From the NCBI GenBank assembly GCA_001949185.1, contig BDGG01000003.1, positions 4,523,092 to 4,587,091 of the forward strand: 64,000 nt of DNA. Reading direction: 5' to 3'. Every line of letters begins with the position of its first letter. The stretch's first letter is position 1. Below the pieces are notes generated by a model. The model worked only from the letters and a program-made list of their open reading frames with translations. It was not told the origin of the DNA and did not search any database. The translations under genes and the position numbers were made by a program. Shown here piece after piece: positions 43,811 to 57,675 of the stretch. Origin of the DNA: Ramazzottius varieornatus. Taxonomy: Eukaryota > Tardigrada > Eutardigrada > Parachela > Ramazzottiidae.

Positions 43811-45713
43811 ATGGCAGCAAACAGTTCCGGAGAAGATGTGGACTCACTCTTCCCCTATGTTGGCGACGACGATATGGATATCGTTGCCGCGGACCATCGT
43901 TCGACGACCACCACAGTCGTGACTGTCATCTTTTACGTCTGCGTTCATGCCGTATGTTTAGTCGGTAAGAAATTCAATCTACAAATTCATATCGATTCCA
44001 GGGGATACTTATGGATGTTGGTTCTTTCCTTTCAGGGAATTCCCTCGTCTTGGTCGTACAGTGCAGAGACAAACGACGGCGCAGTATCACGGGATTCTTC
44101 CTCTGCAACCTAGCAGTGGCGGACTTAGCGGTGGGAATCTTCTGTATGGCTCAGCATCTGATACTGGTTCTGCTGGTCGAAGACTGGGTTTTCGGCGTAG
44201 GACCACTCGGACTAATTCTGTGCAAGCTGTACGGATTCACGCGAAGTTTGTCCTATCTGGCCACCATTAGCATCTTGATGGTACGGTGAAATCCGCCAGG
44301 AAGAGAACATTGTAAAAAATTAGGACATCGATTAAAATCTCCACAACGTTTGTTAAAATGTGACGACCTGGTTGACCTTCAACCGTATCAAAGTGCGACC
44401 TAATTCCTAGCGGGAGAAAAATTGTAGAAAATCAGAGCAAAGGTCGACCGCACACGTGTAATGGAAATTACACGTGTGCGGGACAGAGTGCGAATTCCAC
44501 GCAAGATCCGTCGAACAGTTTTCGAAAACCTTTCAGGTGCATCACCGGTCACAGTTCGATATATCGGACGTAGAAAACTTTATTGAGCGAGATCGTATTC
44601 TTAAGTGACGCACACGTTCATCCGATATCAACGACAATGTGCGCCACCTAATACGACAATATGGTTCAGTTCGCTCGCCATTTTTTCATATGGTGCACAC
44701 GCTGAGCTAATTGCAACGTAAATGTGCGCCCCTTGAGATAACATTCGGTGCAGTTCATCTGCCCACGTCCCATATACAGCCCGTTCTATCTACGGAATTT
44801 TTAGTGACTGAAGGATCTGTTGGACTGAAGGATCTGTTTTCAGCTGGTAGCGGTTGAGCGGTTCTTGGCCATTGTCCACCCATTCTCCACTCGGATCATC
44901 CTGCTGTCGCCCACGACGTTGAAATGGACGGCCTGTGGAGCGTGGCTGTTGAGCGGTATAATGAGCGCCCCTGCTCTCCTCTCCTTCGAAGTCTTCCACC
45001 ACGAGTTCAACATGACAAACCCGGTGACCAAAGAGCTGGAAGAGCACGGACAGACCATCTGCCATCGCGACTATCGAGCGCATCGCGATATTGACTGGGG
45101 TGCCTACGAAGTAGTCGCCTTCGTTCTGTGGTATTTTATACCATGTGTAGTTTTGATTGTCTTGTACTCCATAATTGGCCGGAAACTGTGGCGGTCCAGC
45201 TTGGATTTCAAGATTGCAAACTCTAGCCGGCATGTCTGTAGGTCTCAGCAAAGGTCGACTTCCATCAGTGCCAGCATGAACAGTTGGTCAAGTCGCCTGT
45301 CGCAGTCTTTCCTACTACGTCCACTCTTTCACAGAAGGTCGCAGAAGTCCTCACTCTCTTCTGAGCAATCAGACCAAAGCCACATTGTACAGAATCGCAG
45401 GAAGGTCATCAAGATGCTAGTGGTCATTGTAGTACTTTTCATGGTTTGCTGGTTCCCAGTCCAGATGCGCAAGTTGCTTACGTATAACTACTGGAACAAG
45501 CCATTCGGGGTGGAAGATGAGCATATGCTATACATGTTGAGACACTATCTCGTCCCCATCGGCGACTGGATGATCAACTTGCATAGCGCTTGCAATCCGA
45601 TGGTCTATATGCTCTTGTCGGACAGCTTTCGTGCTGGCGTCAAGGACCTGTTCTGTCGAAGCCGGAAACCAGCTCTCCAACCGTCACTTCATCTACCAGC
45701 CATACCATTGTGA
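43811..45713 (+). CDS. rhodopsin-class G-protein-coupled receptor, peptide-type, 422 aa
   Basis: Exons 43811-43964, 44036-44280 and 44844-45713 give 423 codons. The N-terminus carries an NSS sequon and acidic stretch. Landmarks: GNSLVLVVQ (TM1), LCNLAVADLAVGIFC (TM2), CKLYGFTRSLSYLATISIL (TM3 with the disulfide Cys), VERFLAIVHP in place of DRY, WTACGAWLLSGIMSAPALL (TM4), TICHRDY (loop-2 Cys), WYFIPCVVLIVLYSIIG (TM5), RRKVIKMLVVIVVLFMVCWFPVQ (TM6) and HSACNPMVYMLLS (TM7 NPxxY). A long Ser/Gln/Arg-rich third loop has likely kinase sites. The pattern is that of neuropeptide receptors (beta group of class A). The ligand cannot be told from sequence. Confidence 0.93.
44445..44481. repeat. short perfect hairpin CCGCACACGTGTAAT
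   Basis: CCGCACACGTGTAAT is followed after a few bases by ATTACACGTGTGCGG, a 15-bp perfect inverted repeat in the GPCR intron with no similarity to the main hairpin family. Confidence 0.7.
44563..44773. repeat. GGCGCAC hairpin element 29, double
   Basis: Second GPCR intron; cores 44601-44652 (TTAAGTGACGCACACG / TGTGCGCCACCTAA) and 44688-44737. Confidence 0.8.
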
Positions 45714-46187
45714 CACTCGGAAAGAAACGAACATCCTCGTGCGGGACTGCGGAACGCAGTCTCCATTGTGCAGCTCTGTCGATTTATGATACTCGAAGTT
45801 TAGTTTTAGTCGTGATAGGTGGCAAAGTTATGAGAGATTTGGGTGTTTGATGGGCTGAAGAAATGCGGGACTTTCCAAAGTCTGGACTTTAATCTTCCCG
45901 GTTTAACACGCGCACTGTAATTTTATGCTTTCTCCCTTTCATAGTTTCTTGATCTGACCGTTTGAGCTATTGTGAAACAACTTTGCATTGTGTGACGCTT
46001 TTCCCGAGTGGATTTTGGACCTGTCCATTTTGTAAGTTAGCAACGATCCATCAGGGAACCGAGCTTCCGTCTAGGATGCAGCGCCATGACATACTCACAA
46101 CTGATCATCAAGAAGCGCCCAACAGTCTTTGCCTGGTTGAGCACGCGTACTAATCACACTATCTGAAAGTTTCCCCCGTATTTCACA
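45714..46187. other. 3' flank of GPCR and promoter of next gene
   Basis: No gene or hairpin element recognised. Confidence 0.4.
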
Positions 46188-46918
46188 ATGCCGTTTTGGC
46201 ATCATGCCGGTAAGAGCGAATCCGATTGTGTGGAATGTCCTGTAATAAAGAGTCAACTGGCTGATTTATTAAACGCAGTGACCGATCTTCAGTCCGAGCT
46301 GGGGCGAATGCGCCACGAACGGAATGTTTTCGGTGAATCTGATACTGCTTCCCAGATGGATATCAAAAACATTAATTTGAAGTTCTTGGAACAAAAGCAA
46401 CAGATCAACGAACTGACGGAAAAAGTCAGGCTGTACCAGGAAGCAAACCAGGTAAGCCGTTTGGCAGATGAGGCAAGACGGACGAGTCGGTCACTGTTAA
46501 ACGCATAAGCCGCGATGACGTCACGCGATGTAATGGGACAGGTGGCCGACTTAGCCGTCATGGTCGACTCATTCTTTGATAATAACTGGTTCATTTACGT
46601 GATTGTTGACTCCGTTTTCGATCATTTTAGGTTTTGTTTGAGAAATGCGCGAGTGCCAACGACTTGGAAGGTCAGATCAAGGTTCTGAAAGCACGAATAT
46701 CAGAGCTGGAGAAGACCAACTGGCATGAAGGCGTAAGCGAGAACAGAAGTAGCCATCCTGAAAGCGACGACCACCATCATCATGTAGATGGTGCCGCTGA
46801 ACCGCACATAAACCACAAACTTCCTGATCGAGAGAAGGCTTTGAAATATCTTGCACAGCATATTCAAGAACTGCCCGACTTTCTCAGAGCTAGATATACA
46901 AATTCCAGCACCTCATAG
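46188..46918 (+). CDS. small coiled-coil protein, 183 aa, two exons
   Basis: Exons 46188-46451 and 46631-46918 (phase 0) give 184 codons. A CVEC motif near residue 14 is followed by a continuous coiled coil (LADLLNAVTDLQSELGRMR; NLKFLEQKQQINELTEKVR; LEGQIKVLKARISELEK). A His/Asp patch (DDHHHHVDG) could bind metal but is not a known site. The C-terminus KYLAQHIQELPDFLRARY forms a short helix. No membrane or signal segment. I do not recognise an orthologue; centrosome or vesicle tether proteins often look like this. Confidence 0.75.
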
Positions 46919-47026
46919 ACTTCGATGGCTTGTTGGTTTTGTTGCACTTCGTTCTGGTCCGAAATTCAACTCAGTAACACTAAAGATCAGGTCTGTTAAA
47001 CATCTTGATCCGTTATTTCTTCTTGG

Positions 47027-47032
47027 AATAAA
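47027..47032 (+). terminator. polyadenylation signal of small coiled-coil gene
   Basis: AATAAA 109 bp after the stop and 26 bp from the convergent NVL stop. Confidence 0.55.
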
Positions 47033-47057
47033 AAAGAAATTCTGGACATAATCTTCA

Positions 47058-50688
<3,631 letters not shown>

Positions 50689-51042
50689 CTGTTCTTATGT
50701 CGCGAGATGTCGAGAGCTGGAACGGGGTTCCTACGAGGATCCGAAAGGGACCGAAACTGCGAACAAGCATAAGTCATCAGAGCGCACCGGAAGTGGAAAC
50801 AACTGACAAGTCGATGAAGTATATAGCAAATCAACATGTCCATCTCCAATCAAGACCAGGTTTCATGACATGACGTAGTATAGTATAACATAAGCCAGTG
50901 TCATACAGATGGTGGGCTATAAGGTGCAGACACTTTCACCTGAGAGCTTTTCTCTGCTGCCACATTTTCTCCGTTTTGGGAGTCATGTCCTCCTGTTTCC
51001 GTCGAGCCCGATCCCTTTGATGCGTATTCTTCCCTGTCCAAG
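50689..51042. promoter_or_regulatory. shared bidirectional promoter region NVL/NDUFB2
   Basis: The two ATGs face away from each other with 354 bp between them and no TATA box, a layout common for housekeeping gene pairs. The core promoters are inferred, not seen. Confidence 0.5.
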
Positions 51043-51807
51043 ATGTTAGGGCGTACGGGAGTCGCAGTCCTGACCTCGCCTGGCCGGATTGCATCGTCGC
51101 TGGCGCTATCATCCGCACTGCGCAACGGGAGGCTAGCACAGCTGACTGGAGCATGCTTGCAGAAGAGGGAGACGTCGAACACATCGGCGCAAAGCCCGGG
51201 GGAAGCTACCCATGGACTACATGGAACGGAAGCTGAACATGCCAAGAAGGACAAATATGAAACATGGTATGAATATCCACCTCACGTCGAAGTAACACGT
51301 CATTCACGGATGAAGATCCCTTTCTACATTGGCCAGAACCCAACGTGAGTACTAGTTCTACTTGCTTCCTTCTCGAAGTGGATACGACTGCGGCCCTGTG
51401 GACAGAGGCTCGTAGCATCCACTGCTCAGTAGTGGCCAAGATCAATATTGCTGGTGTGCAAAATTAACCAAGTCTGGCTTCCTTACAGAGCCGTCTATCG
51501 AGAACCCGACAAGAACGACTTTTGGTTCATGCGATGGCAGGCTGTTGCGATGGCCACTTTTATGTGGTCTTGGATTTTTTGGTGGTGGTTTTGGGAGCCC
51601 GGTCATGTAACGGTGAGTTGCGACGGGAGTCCCGAAAAGGCTTGATGGAAGGTGGTAGTAACTGGATGATTGCAGGGTGAATGGTTCGTGCCTGATCGAT
51701 ACCTGTGGACGGACACGGAACTAGGAATTCCTCCTCTCGAAGCTGGCCCTGCGCCCAAAGTTGTCCCCGATCATGCCACTCTGCTATCCTTGAGCACAAA
51801 GTACTGA
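51043..51807 (+). CDS. NDUFB2: mitochondrial complex I subunit NDUFB2-like, 185 aa
   Basis: Exons 51043-51344, 51489-51612 and 51676-51807 give 186 codons. The N-terminus is rich in Arg, Ser and Leu with few acids (MLGRTGVAVLTSPGRIASSL), as a mitochondrial import sequence. A Trp-rich membrane helix (ATFMWSWIFWWWFWEPGHV) follows, then the family signature WTDTELGIPPLEAG near the C-terminus, which matches the WTDEELGIPP ending of NDUFB2 (AGGG subunit). It is longer than vertebrate NDUFB2 (about 105 aa), mainly in the N-terminal half. Accessory subunit of NADH:ubiquinone oxidoreductase in the inner membrane. Confidence 0.88.
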
Positions 51808-51963
51808 ATGCCACATGCAACTGCGGAGAGAAGTTCGACTTGTAGATAACGATTCATCAGGAAAGCTTATTGGAGGCATATATTCGTGTTTCATTTCATA
51901 CATGTCCGTGCGTGAAGTTGTGTTTGCTGCGAAATTACGAACTTGTACAATTAGAGATATCTT

Positions 51964-52383
51964 CTATCGAGATCGGAATACGTTGAGAACAAGAATGATG
52001 AAAAGAGGAGCCATAGTTTCTGGATGAGAATACTGGGAGGCAGCGGGGATTAAGTCCGACTCGAGTTTTTGAACAACTAAGACGTAATACACTGTCCATA
52101 ACAGAAGCTGGATAAGGGTCCATCCCGTCCTTTGGATAGCTTTCTTCACTTCGCCATTCAGTACGCTCCGAACAAGGACAATCACGGAGAAGTAGGCGTT
52201 GAAACAGTTGACCGCGAACAAAGGGATGAATATCTTCAGCCAGCTGATCTGATAATATCCTTCGACTTGCTCGACTTTTAGCACGGCCACGACGCTGAAA
52301 CAGGTGAAGGCGATCACTTGCCATAGTAGCTCAAATGGGGACAGTCCGGTCCATATCGACACTTCTTTGAGTGAGAAGAACAT
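51964..52383 (-). CDS. TMEM203: TMEM203 orthologue, 139 aa, single exon
   Basis: MFFSLKEVSIWTGLSPFELL opens like TMEM203 (MLFSLRELVQWLGFATFEIF). Four membrane helices follow: VIAFTCFSVVAVLKV, WLKIFIPLFAVNCFNAYFSVIV, TLIQLLLWTVYYVLVVQKL and MAPLFIILVLNVF. The QKLESDLI segment before the last helix also fits. Length is close to the vertebrate protein. TMEM203 sits in the ER and affects calcium stores and STING signalling in vertebrates. It converges on NDUFB2 with a 156-bp gap. Confidence 0.88.
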   Translation of the reverse strand: MFFSLKEVSIWTGLSPFELLWQVIAFTCFSVVAVLKVEQVEGYYQISWLKIFIPLFAVNCFNAYFSVIVLVRSVLNGEVKKAIQRTGWTLIQLLLWTVYYVLVVQKLESDLIPAASQYSHPETMAPLFIILVLNVFRSR

Positions 52384-52572
52384 GATGAGAACATAAGGAA
52401 ACTAGTCAAATTACCGCGCGCTGTTCCCAAACTTCAACCGGAAGTAATTCAAGTGTGTTCGAAATTCGAAACTTGAGTTCGAACGTTGTCCACACGACCA
52501 CAGAGAACACGAGTCACTCCTACGGGGTTACAACCCGAAGGGGCGCAGTAGTAGACACTTTGACACTGCCTA

Positions 52573-52741
52573 CAGTTTACGACAAAATAAACCGTTTAAA
52601 ATGGGTGTTGGTTGGAGCCAGATGGACACAGCCAATGAAGTTTGCTCATGTAGAAAACTATAATTCTCATTGGCTAAGTTCTAAATAAGCTCTAGCTGCA
52701 GGGTTACGCCCATTTTTAACGGCTAATTTTGTCGTACACTG
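52573..52741. repeat. 169-bp TA-flanked inverted-repeat element
   Basis: CAGTTTACGACAAAATAAAC at the left pairs with the inverse of TTTGTCGTACACTG at the right over about 38 bp with several mismatches; TA flanks both ends (52571-52572, 52742-52743). It ends 4 bp before the ATG at 52746. Confidence 0.75.
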
Positions 52742-52745
52742 TACC

Positions 52746-53018
52746 ATGGCTTTGGGCATTGACCTCACCGTCACGAACAAGGTGGGTTTCGACGTTAGAC
52801 CGTCACATTGATCCCTTGATTGCTATCTGACACCGTTAACGAAGACTCCACATGGAGAAAGTGGACATTCATGGATCAACATGGCGACGGGAGCAGTCTT
52901 CAACGTGAACCCGTCGTGAAACTGAATATTTACGTTTTCCTTAGAGCCTAATCTGCTCTGGTACTTTTGCAGGTAGCAGCAGTCGGGCCTCAGCTCCTTA
53001 GACCTCGAAAGCAGTATC
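52746..53018 (+). other. probable 5' leader exons with overlapping upstream frame
   Basis: ATG at 52746 opens MALGIDLTVTNK up to a donor AAG-GTGGGT (52781); an acceptor TTTTGCAG at 52972 continues the frame as VAAVGPQLLRPRKQYHETSA, overlapping the main ATG at 53019 in another frame and stopping inside exon 1 of the four-module gene. Confidence 0.4.
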
Positions 53019-56000
53019 ATGAAACGTCAGCGGACATCCACCAAGTTCTTCGCAGCAGAGACAAAGGCTGCGGTAGACGCAGCGTCAGCGGAAGAAGAAG
53101 AAACCCCGGAGAAGTCGGACAGTGAATTAGAGAAAAAGCTTCTCTCATCCCGCCGGAAGTCTGCAAAGAAGAAGAGCAAGCGAGCAGAGGATGATACTTC
53201 TGATTCCGACGGTCAGTCTGAGCCAGCAACACCTGCATCTTCATCTACAACGCACCTACCTACCGTCTCTTCTCCCGTCCCGTCCACTTCGTCTGCGGTC
53301 GATCTCCCCACATCCATCATGACATTTCGCGAAGTGGCCGACTACGTTAAGTCAAAGTGCTCGTCGTGGAAGTCCGACGTCGACCATGCCAAAGAAATAG
53401 CTTTGCTGTATCGTCTAGAGATAGACAACCCAATTCCAACAGTCACACGAAGTGTACAGATCCGGTTTGTCCCCCGCGAGAACAGCGCTACTTTTTTCCT
53501 CCCGCATAAGAAAATAATAGCGAATGTCTGCGTGGGGAAGAAGCAAGTGAACAATGGATTCGTCATATCGGCCATCAAGAAGTCAGAGATACGTACCGAA
53601 GACGATATCGGACAGTTACTGACACACGTCGAACTACTTTACGATAACGTTCCTAAAACTTTGCAATTGCAACCTTCAACTTCGATTCGGAGAAGTTCTT
53701 CCACACGTCTGCCTGTCCAACCAGCTCAAAGCCTTCCTTCGTTCTCCCCTCGAGGTCGTTCTGACGCTCCAAGGATTTCTAACAGATATACAAGTTCTTC
53801 CGGCGGTGTGCTGCAGTCGATTTGCGCAGACCTGCGTCGTGAAAAGTACCGCAATGAACTATTGTTCAATACGAAGAACCCTCAAGCTGGTTTCCGGCTG
53901 GATTTACGTGGTTCCGCTTCGAAGAAAGCGAGGCAGCAGGCTGGAAGAATAGCTAAAGAATCTGCAAATGGGGATGTGGATGATAGTCCAGGAGAAGGCG
54001 TGGATGATAGTCCAGGAGAAGGCGTGGCTGAAGACAACTACCTTCCGCAGGATGGAAATGAAGGACCAAGCCTACGTTCTTCAGTGACAGGTGCGGAAGG
54101 TGGTTTACTTTGTGAGCTCGACCAACCCAACTCCACAAGTTCGCTTTCCCAAGTAGCGCACGCTTTCGATCTGATTGACCAAAAGCGTACGCCACTTTGG
54201 AAACTGGACAAGATTGCTTTCCGCAGTGGCGCACGTTCTCAGTGCCGTTGGCTGAAGTTGTGCGCCGCTTGGAAAAATGGTTTTATTGTGTTGGTTTGAC
54301 GAGCTTCCGCTCGGTATCTTGGAGATGCCGTGATTAAACGAACTTATTTGCAGGCTCGGATTCCGAGACGTCGGAAGAGGAAGCCGAGCCTCAGCAGTTC
54401 TTCTGGCTGCAACCAGCAGAGAACCGCGCGAAGGTGATACCACATGAGCTGTACGTGAACGCTTGGCAGTTAAATTACCTTCAGAGAAACTATAGCCTTA
54501 AGACTAGTCAACTACGAACCATGGCTCAAGCAATCCACTACGGATGGGACTTGATCTGTCACATGCTTGGCGGACCTGCCGTAATCTGCCGAAGACTGAA
54601 GAAGGCGGTGAGCGACGAGGAGAGAACGGCAGGCGGAATGCTGGGACCTGACATTTACAAGATGGTTCTCGGTAAGCTTCTGAAACTTCTCTCAGAGTTG
54701 GACACTTTCAGCACGATCGCTTTCACGTTTGCAGAATACGACCGTCCTCTTTGTGTATACAGGAATTTCATTGGCTGGTACCGTGTTGCAGAGGCTGGTC
54801 CAACCAACAGGCAATTTTCGAAATTTCAAAATTCCAAAATTCGGATAATCGGCAGGCCATGAACGCCAAATCTCAAAAGGGAGAACTAGTCGTCTTGATT
54901 TTCTTCTGACCGCACTGATGACTACAAAATTTATCCCAGGTTCAGCTTCGATAGAAAAGACTGTCCCCAGTGCCCCAGTTTTTTCTAAGCGAATACCGTG
55001 CACGATTCTCGCACGAAGAGACGAAACACCAAATTTCCAGCGTGCTGGGGTTTTGCTGAGCGCTGGTCATTAGTGTTGCTTTGGTAAGAAGACCGAAGTA
55101 CATGCAAACAAGAAGACCCAGACCCGAAAGACCAAAAGCCAGAACTGGGAGGTGAATAAAACTGACTGATTGTATACACAAAGAGCCGCTCGTACGCAAA
55201 GTGTCAACTTAGGGTAATCTAAACATGGAGACTCGGCAAACAAGCTCGTCCATATCGTCCCCCCCCCCAGTGGCGCACTTTTCCAGCCACTAACTCCGGA
55301 AACGTGCGCCAACGTTGCAAACGTTGTCGAGTCTTCAAAGTCGCGCACGTTTCCAGTCAGTGACACTGGAAACGATCTGGTGGAGTGTGTTTGTCGAGAT
55401 ATTGCTAATCGAACCGATGTATTTTTCAGAGCACGTCCAGCACTGTTTCTTCTCGAAGAAAGAACGCGCGAAAGAAACGTTCTCTCCGGAAGACTTCACT
55501 GGAGCCATGAACAAGCGTCTTGTTGACGTTCCAGCAGCTCGTACTCTCCAGCGAGTCACGAAGAAGATAGCGAGGGAGAATGTCCGAGAACAGCCGCGAG
55601 TATCCGACAGTGACAGTGATACGGACAGCGACACCGGCAGCGCGAAACGGAAACAGATTATCGAGGATGGTCTAATGTACGATGTCCACTCCAAGAATAC
55701 ATACAAGGCACCTGGTCGAGTCCAGCTGTGTTGGAAGCACCCAGAATACTACATTGACAAGAACAAGCTTGAGGAGATACAACGTGTACATGGCTACGGA
55801 GTGAACAACCGGGAAGGCGTTAAAGGAGTGGGATGGTATGGGTGGAAAGTCATAGAGTGCCTGCTTGGAGGTGAGGAGCAGATCAGGCAGGTGCGAATGA
55901 GACTGGAGAAACGACACAGCGGAATCGTACGGATTGCTGGGAAGAGAATATTCCAGATAGTTTTAGGTGGGTTTAAAATGGAAGGCCGTCAAACGAGACG

Positions 56001-57572
56001 TACAGCATCGTTATCCCAAGTGGCGCACGTTTCCAGCTGATAAGAATGATAACGTGCGCCACTTCGGAAGACAGTCCGACCGAGTATGTCCCAGCGGTGC
56101 AAGTTGTCAGTGTTTTTGGACGGAAGCGTGCGCCACTTGGGAAAGAATCTTTTATCTCCCATTTTATCCCAAACGGTTAAGTCACGCTCTCGCATGTTGG
56201 AGCTCATGCTGTAGGCATTGCTACCAAAATAGCTTTTTGATCGGGCTTAATGTTTGCAGATCACTGCCACGAGAAATACCCGACAAATCCTCAGCTACAA
56301 TTGCAGCACTTCAAGGCCCTCTGTTCAAACCACACAAAGTACACGGCTGAGCGTGACGAACAACTAACGAACCGAAACGCCCTTGCTTCAGTTCTGTTCG
56401 TTGGGGACGTTCCAGATGCCGCGCCACCATCCACGGACCCTCCATGTCGGCCTCTGGTCAGGTTCTGGTCGACTTACCACCCGAGTCGTATCCAGCTCCA
56501 CAAAGACCATAGGTACTTCGTGGACAAGCTCGCGATCGCTGGATACCAGCGGTATTTCGGGCCAGAGTCCGCGTTAGGTGAGGTTGCGTTTACGGAGTAT
56601 ACCTACTTGGTATTCCAGTTCCTCGTCGGTGGGGAAGAACTCGTGATGGGGGAGTTCCGTGCGCATCAAGGCACGGCGATGACTTGGGTCAACAAGCAGG
56701 AAAAAGAGTTCATGAAAGCTTACTATGGTAAGTCTGAATTAGCTTTGCGTTAGAGATATTTGGAGCGTTAGAGATATTTGGACATACTCGAGAAGACTGC
56801 TTCTTCAAGTGGCGCACGTTGTCAGTGTTTCGGGCTGTAATCATGCGCCAGTTGAAGAGCGGTCTGTTCGAGTTCAATTGTTTCCCATCTGGCGCACCTA
56901 TTCAGTGTTTTTGACTAATGCGCGTGTCACTTGAAAACGATCTTGTCGAGTTGATTGGCCTTGGCTGATTCCGAATCTCATGCAGCGCATGTGGTCCAAC
57001 TGTTTCCGGCGGCGAACCTGAACGAACGGCGAGTGCGAGACTCACTGGAAAAGAGTGTCGACTCGAAGCTGAAGCTCGTTCGGAAAGGCAAGCTTCGGCT
57101 TCCCAAAGGTGTCCCCTACGCCGACGGCAAGATTCCCGAACAAGTGACGCTCCTCGACCAACAAGAATACTGGCGAACTCCAGCCGAAGACCGGACGCAG
57201 CTTCGCATAGGCCATGATGTCTACATCAACACCATGTTCCTCTGCACCACACAAGCCTCGTACGGTCCGCTGTCCAAGGACGCCGTGGGTAAGAAGTACG
57301 CCTTCGCCATTATGGAGCACATGTTAGGCGGACCGGAAGTGATAGAGAAAGCCAGGAACGATTACGTTTTCTTCCAGTCTGTCAGATCCATGACTAGAAT
57401 AGACGATGCGTTGGCTGTCATTCTCCATACAGATGAGACGTTCCATTTGACAGAGTCACTTCATCCTGATAAGTTGTTTTACTACGCCAGACACAGGGTT
57501 CAGGATAGACGGCGAAATCGTAGCGATCGAAAACAACGCTATACTCAGAAATATTCATTGCACAAGGCTTAA
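53019..57572 (+). CDS. four-module protein of unknown family, 993 aa, all introns phase 1
   Basis: Exons 53019-54090, 54354-54671, 55430-55966, 56260-56727 and 56986-57572 give 994 codons. Exon 1 is charged and Ser-rich with nuclear-localisation-like KKKSKRAEDD and a duplicated 8-residue unit VDDSPGEG. Exons 2-5 each encode one divergent module ending in a helix with the signature hhxxhLGGxExI: GWDLICHMLGGPAVICRRL, GWKVIECLLGGEEQIRQVR, YLVFQFLVGGEELVMGEF and YAFAIMEHMLGGPEVIEKA. Exons 2-4 have lengths divisible by three and identical phase, so they can duplicate cleanly. I do not recognise the module; its size and charged context suggest DNA or chromatin binding, BEN domains being one thing to compare. 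Three introns hold hairpin elements. Confidence 0.82.
53975..54022. repeat. 24-bp tandem duplication in coding exon
   Basis: GTGGATGATAGTCCAGGAGA occurs twice in tandem, giving VDDSPGEG twice. Confidence 0.85.
54112..54308. repeat. GGCGCAC hairpin element 32, double
   Basis: First intron of the four-module gene; outer arms GTGAGCTCGACCAACCC and GTGTTGGTTTGACGAGC, cores 54147-54196 and 54221-54271. Confidence 0.85.
54702..55139. repeat. 438-bp duplicated segment, copy A
   Basis: Identical by eye to 58730-59167, same orientation. It lies in intron 2 of the four-module gene. The minus strand reads a hydrophobic frame (AFGLSGLGLLVCMYFGLLTK). Confidence 0.9.
55223..55398. repeat. GGCGCAC hairpin element 33, double
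   Basis: ACTCGGCAAACAAGCTCG left arm and TGTGTTTGTCGAG right arm; a run of ten C at 55259-55268 interrupts the left stem. Same intron as copy A. Confidence 0.8.
55979..56162. repeat. GGCGCAC hairpin element 34, double
   Basis: First core CCCAAGTGGCGCACG / AACGTGCGCCACTTCGG is strong; the second has lost its left GGCGCAC (CCCAGCGGTGCAAG). Third intron. Confidence 0.8.
56782..56965. repeat. GGCGCAC hairpin element 35, double
   Basis: Cores 56804-56855 and 56881-56932 in the fourth intron; right arm CTTGTCGAGTTGATTGGCC. Confidence 0.8.
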
Positions 57573-57675
57573 GATAGACCGAAACCAGTAAAATTATTTT
57601 CCATGTATCTAAAATTTGGTTTCATTTTTACTGTTCTCTTCTTCGTGCATCGAGGCATAGTTTTGAGCAAAATGG

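Noticed and set aside
53019-57572. Calling the modules BEN domains
   Set aside because: The repeated LGGxExI helix does not match the BEN pattern I know well enough to assign; kept as unknown.
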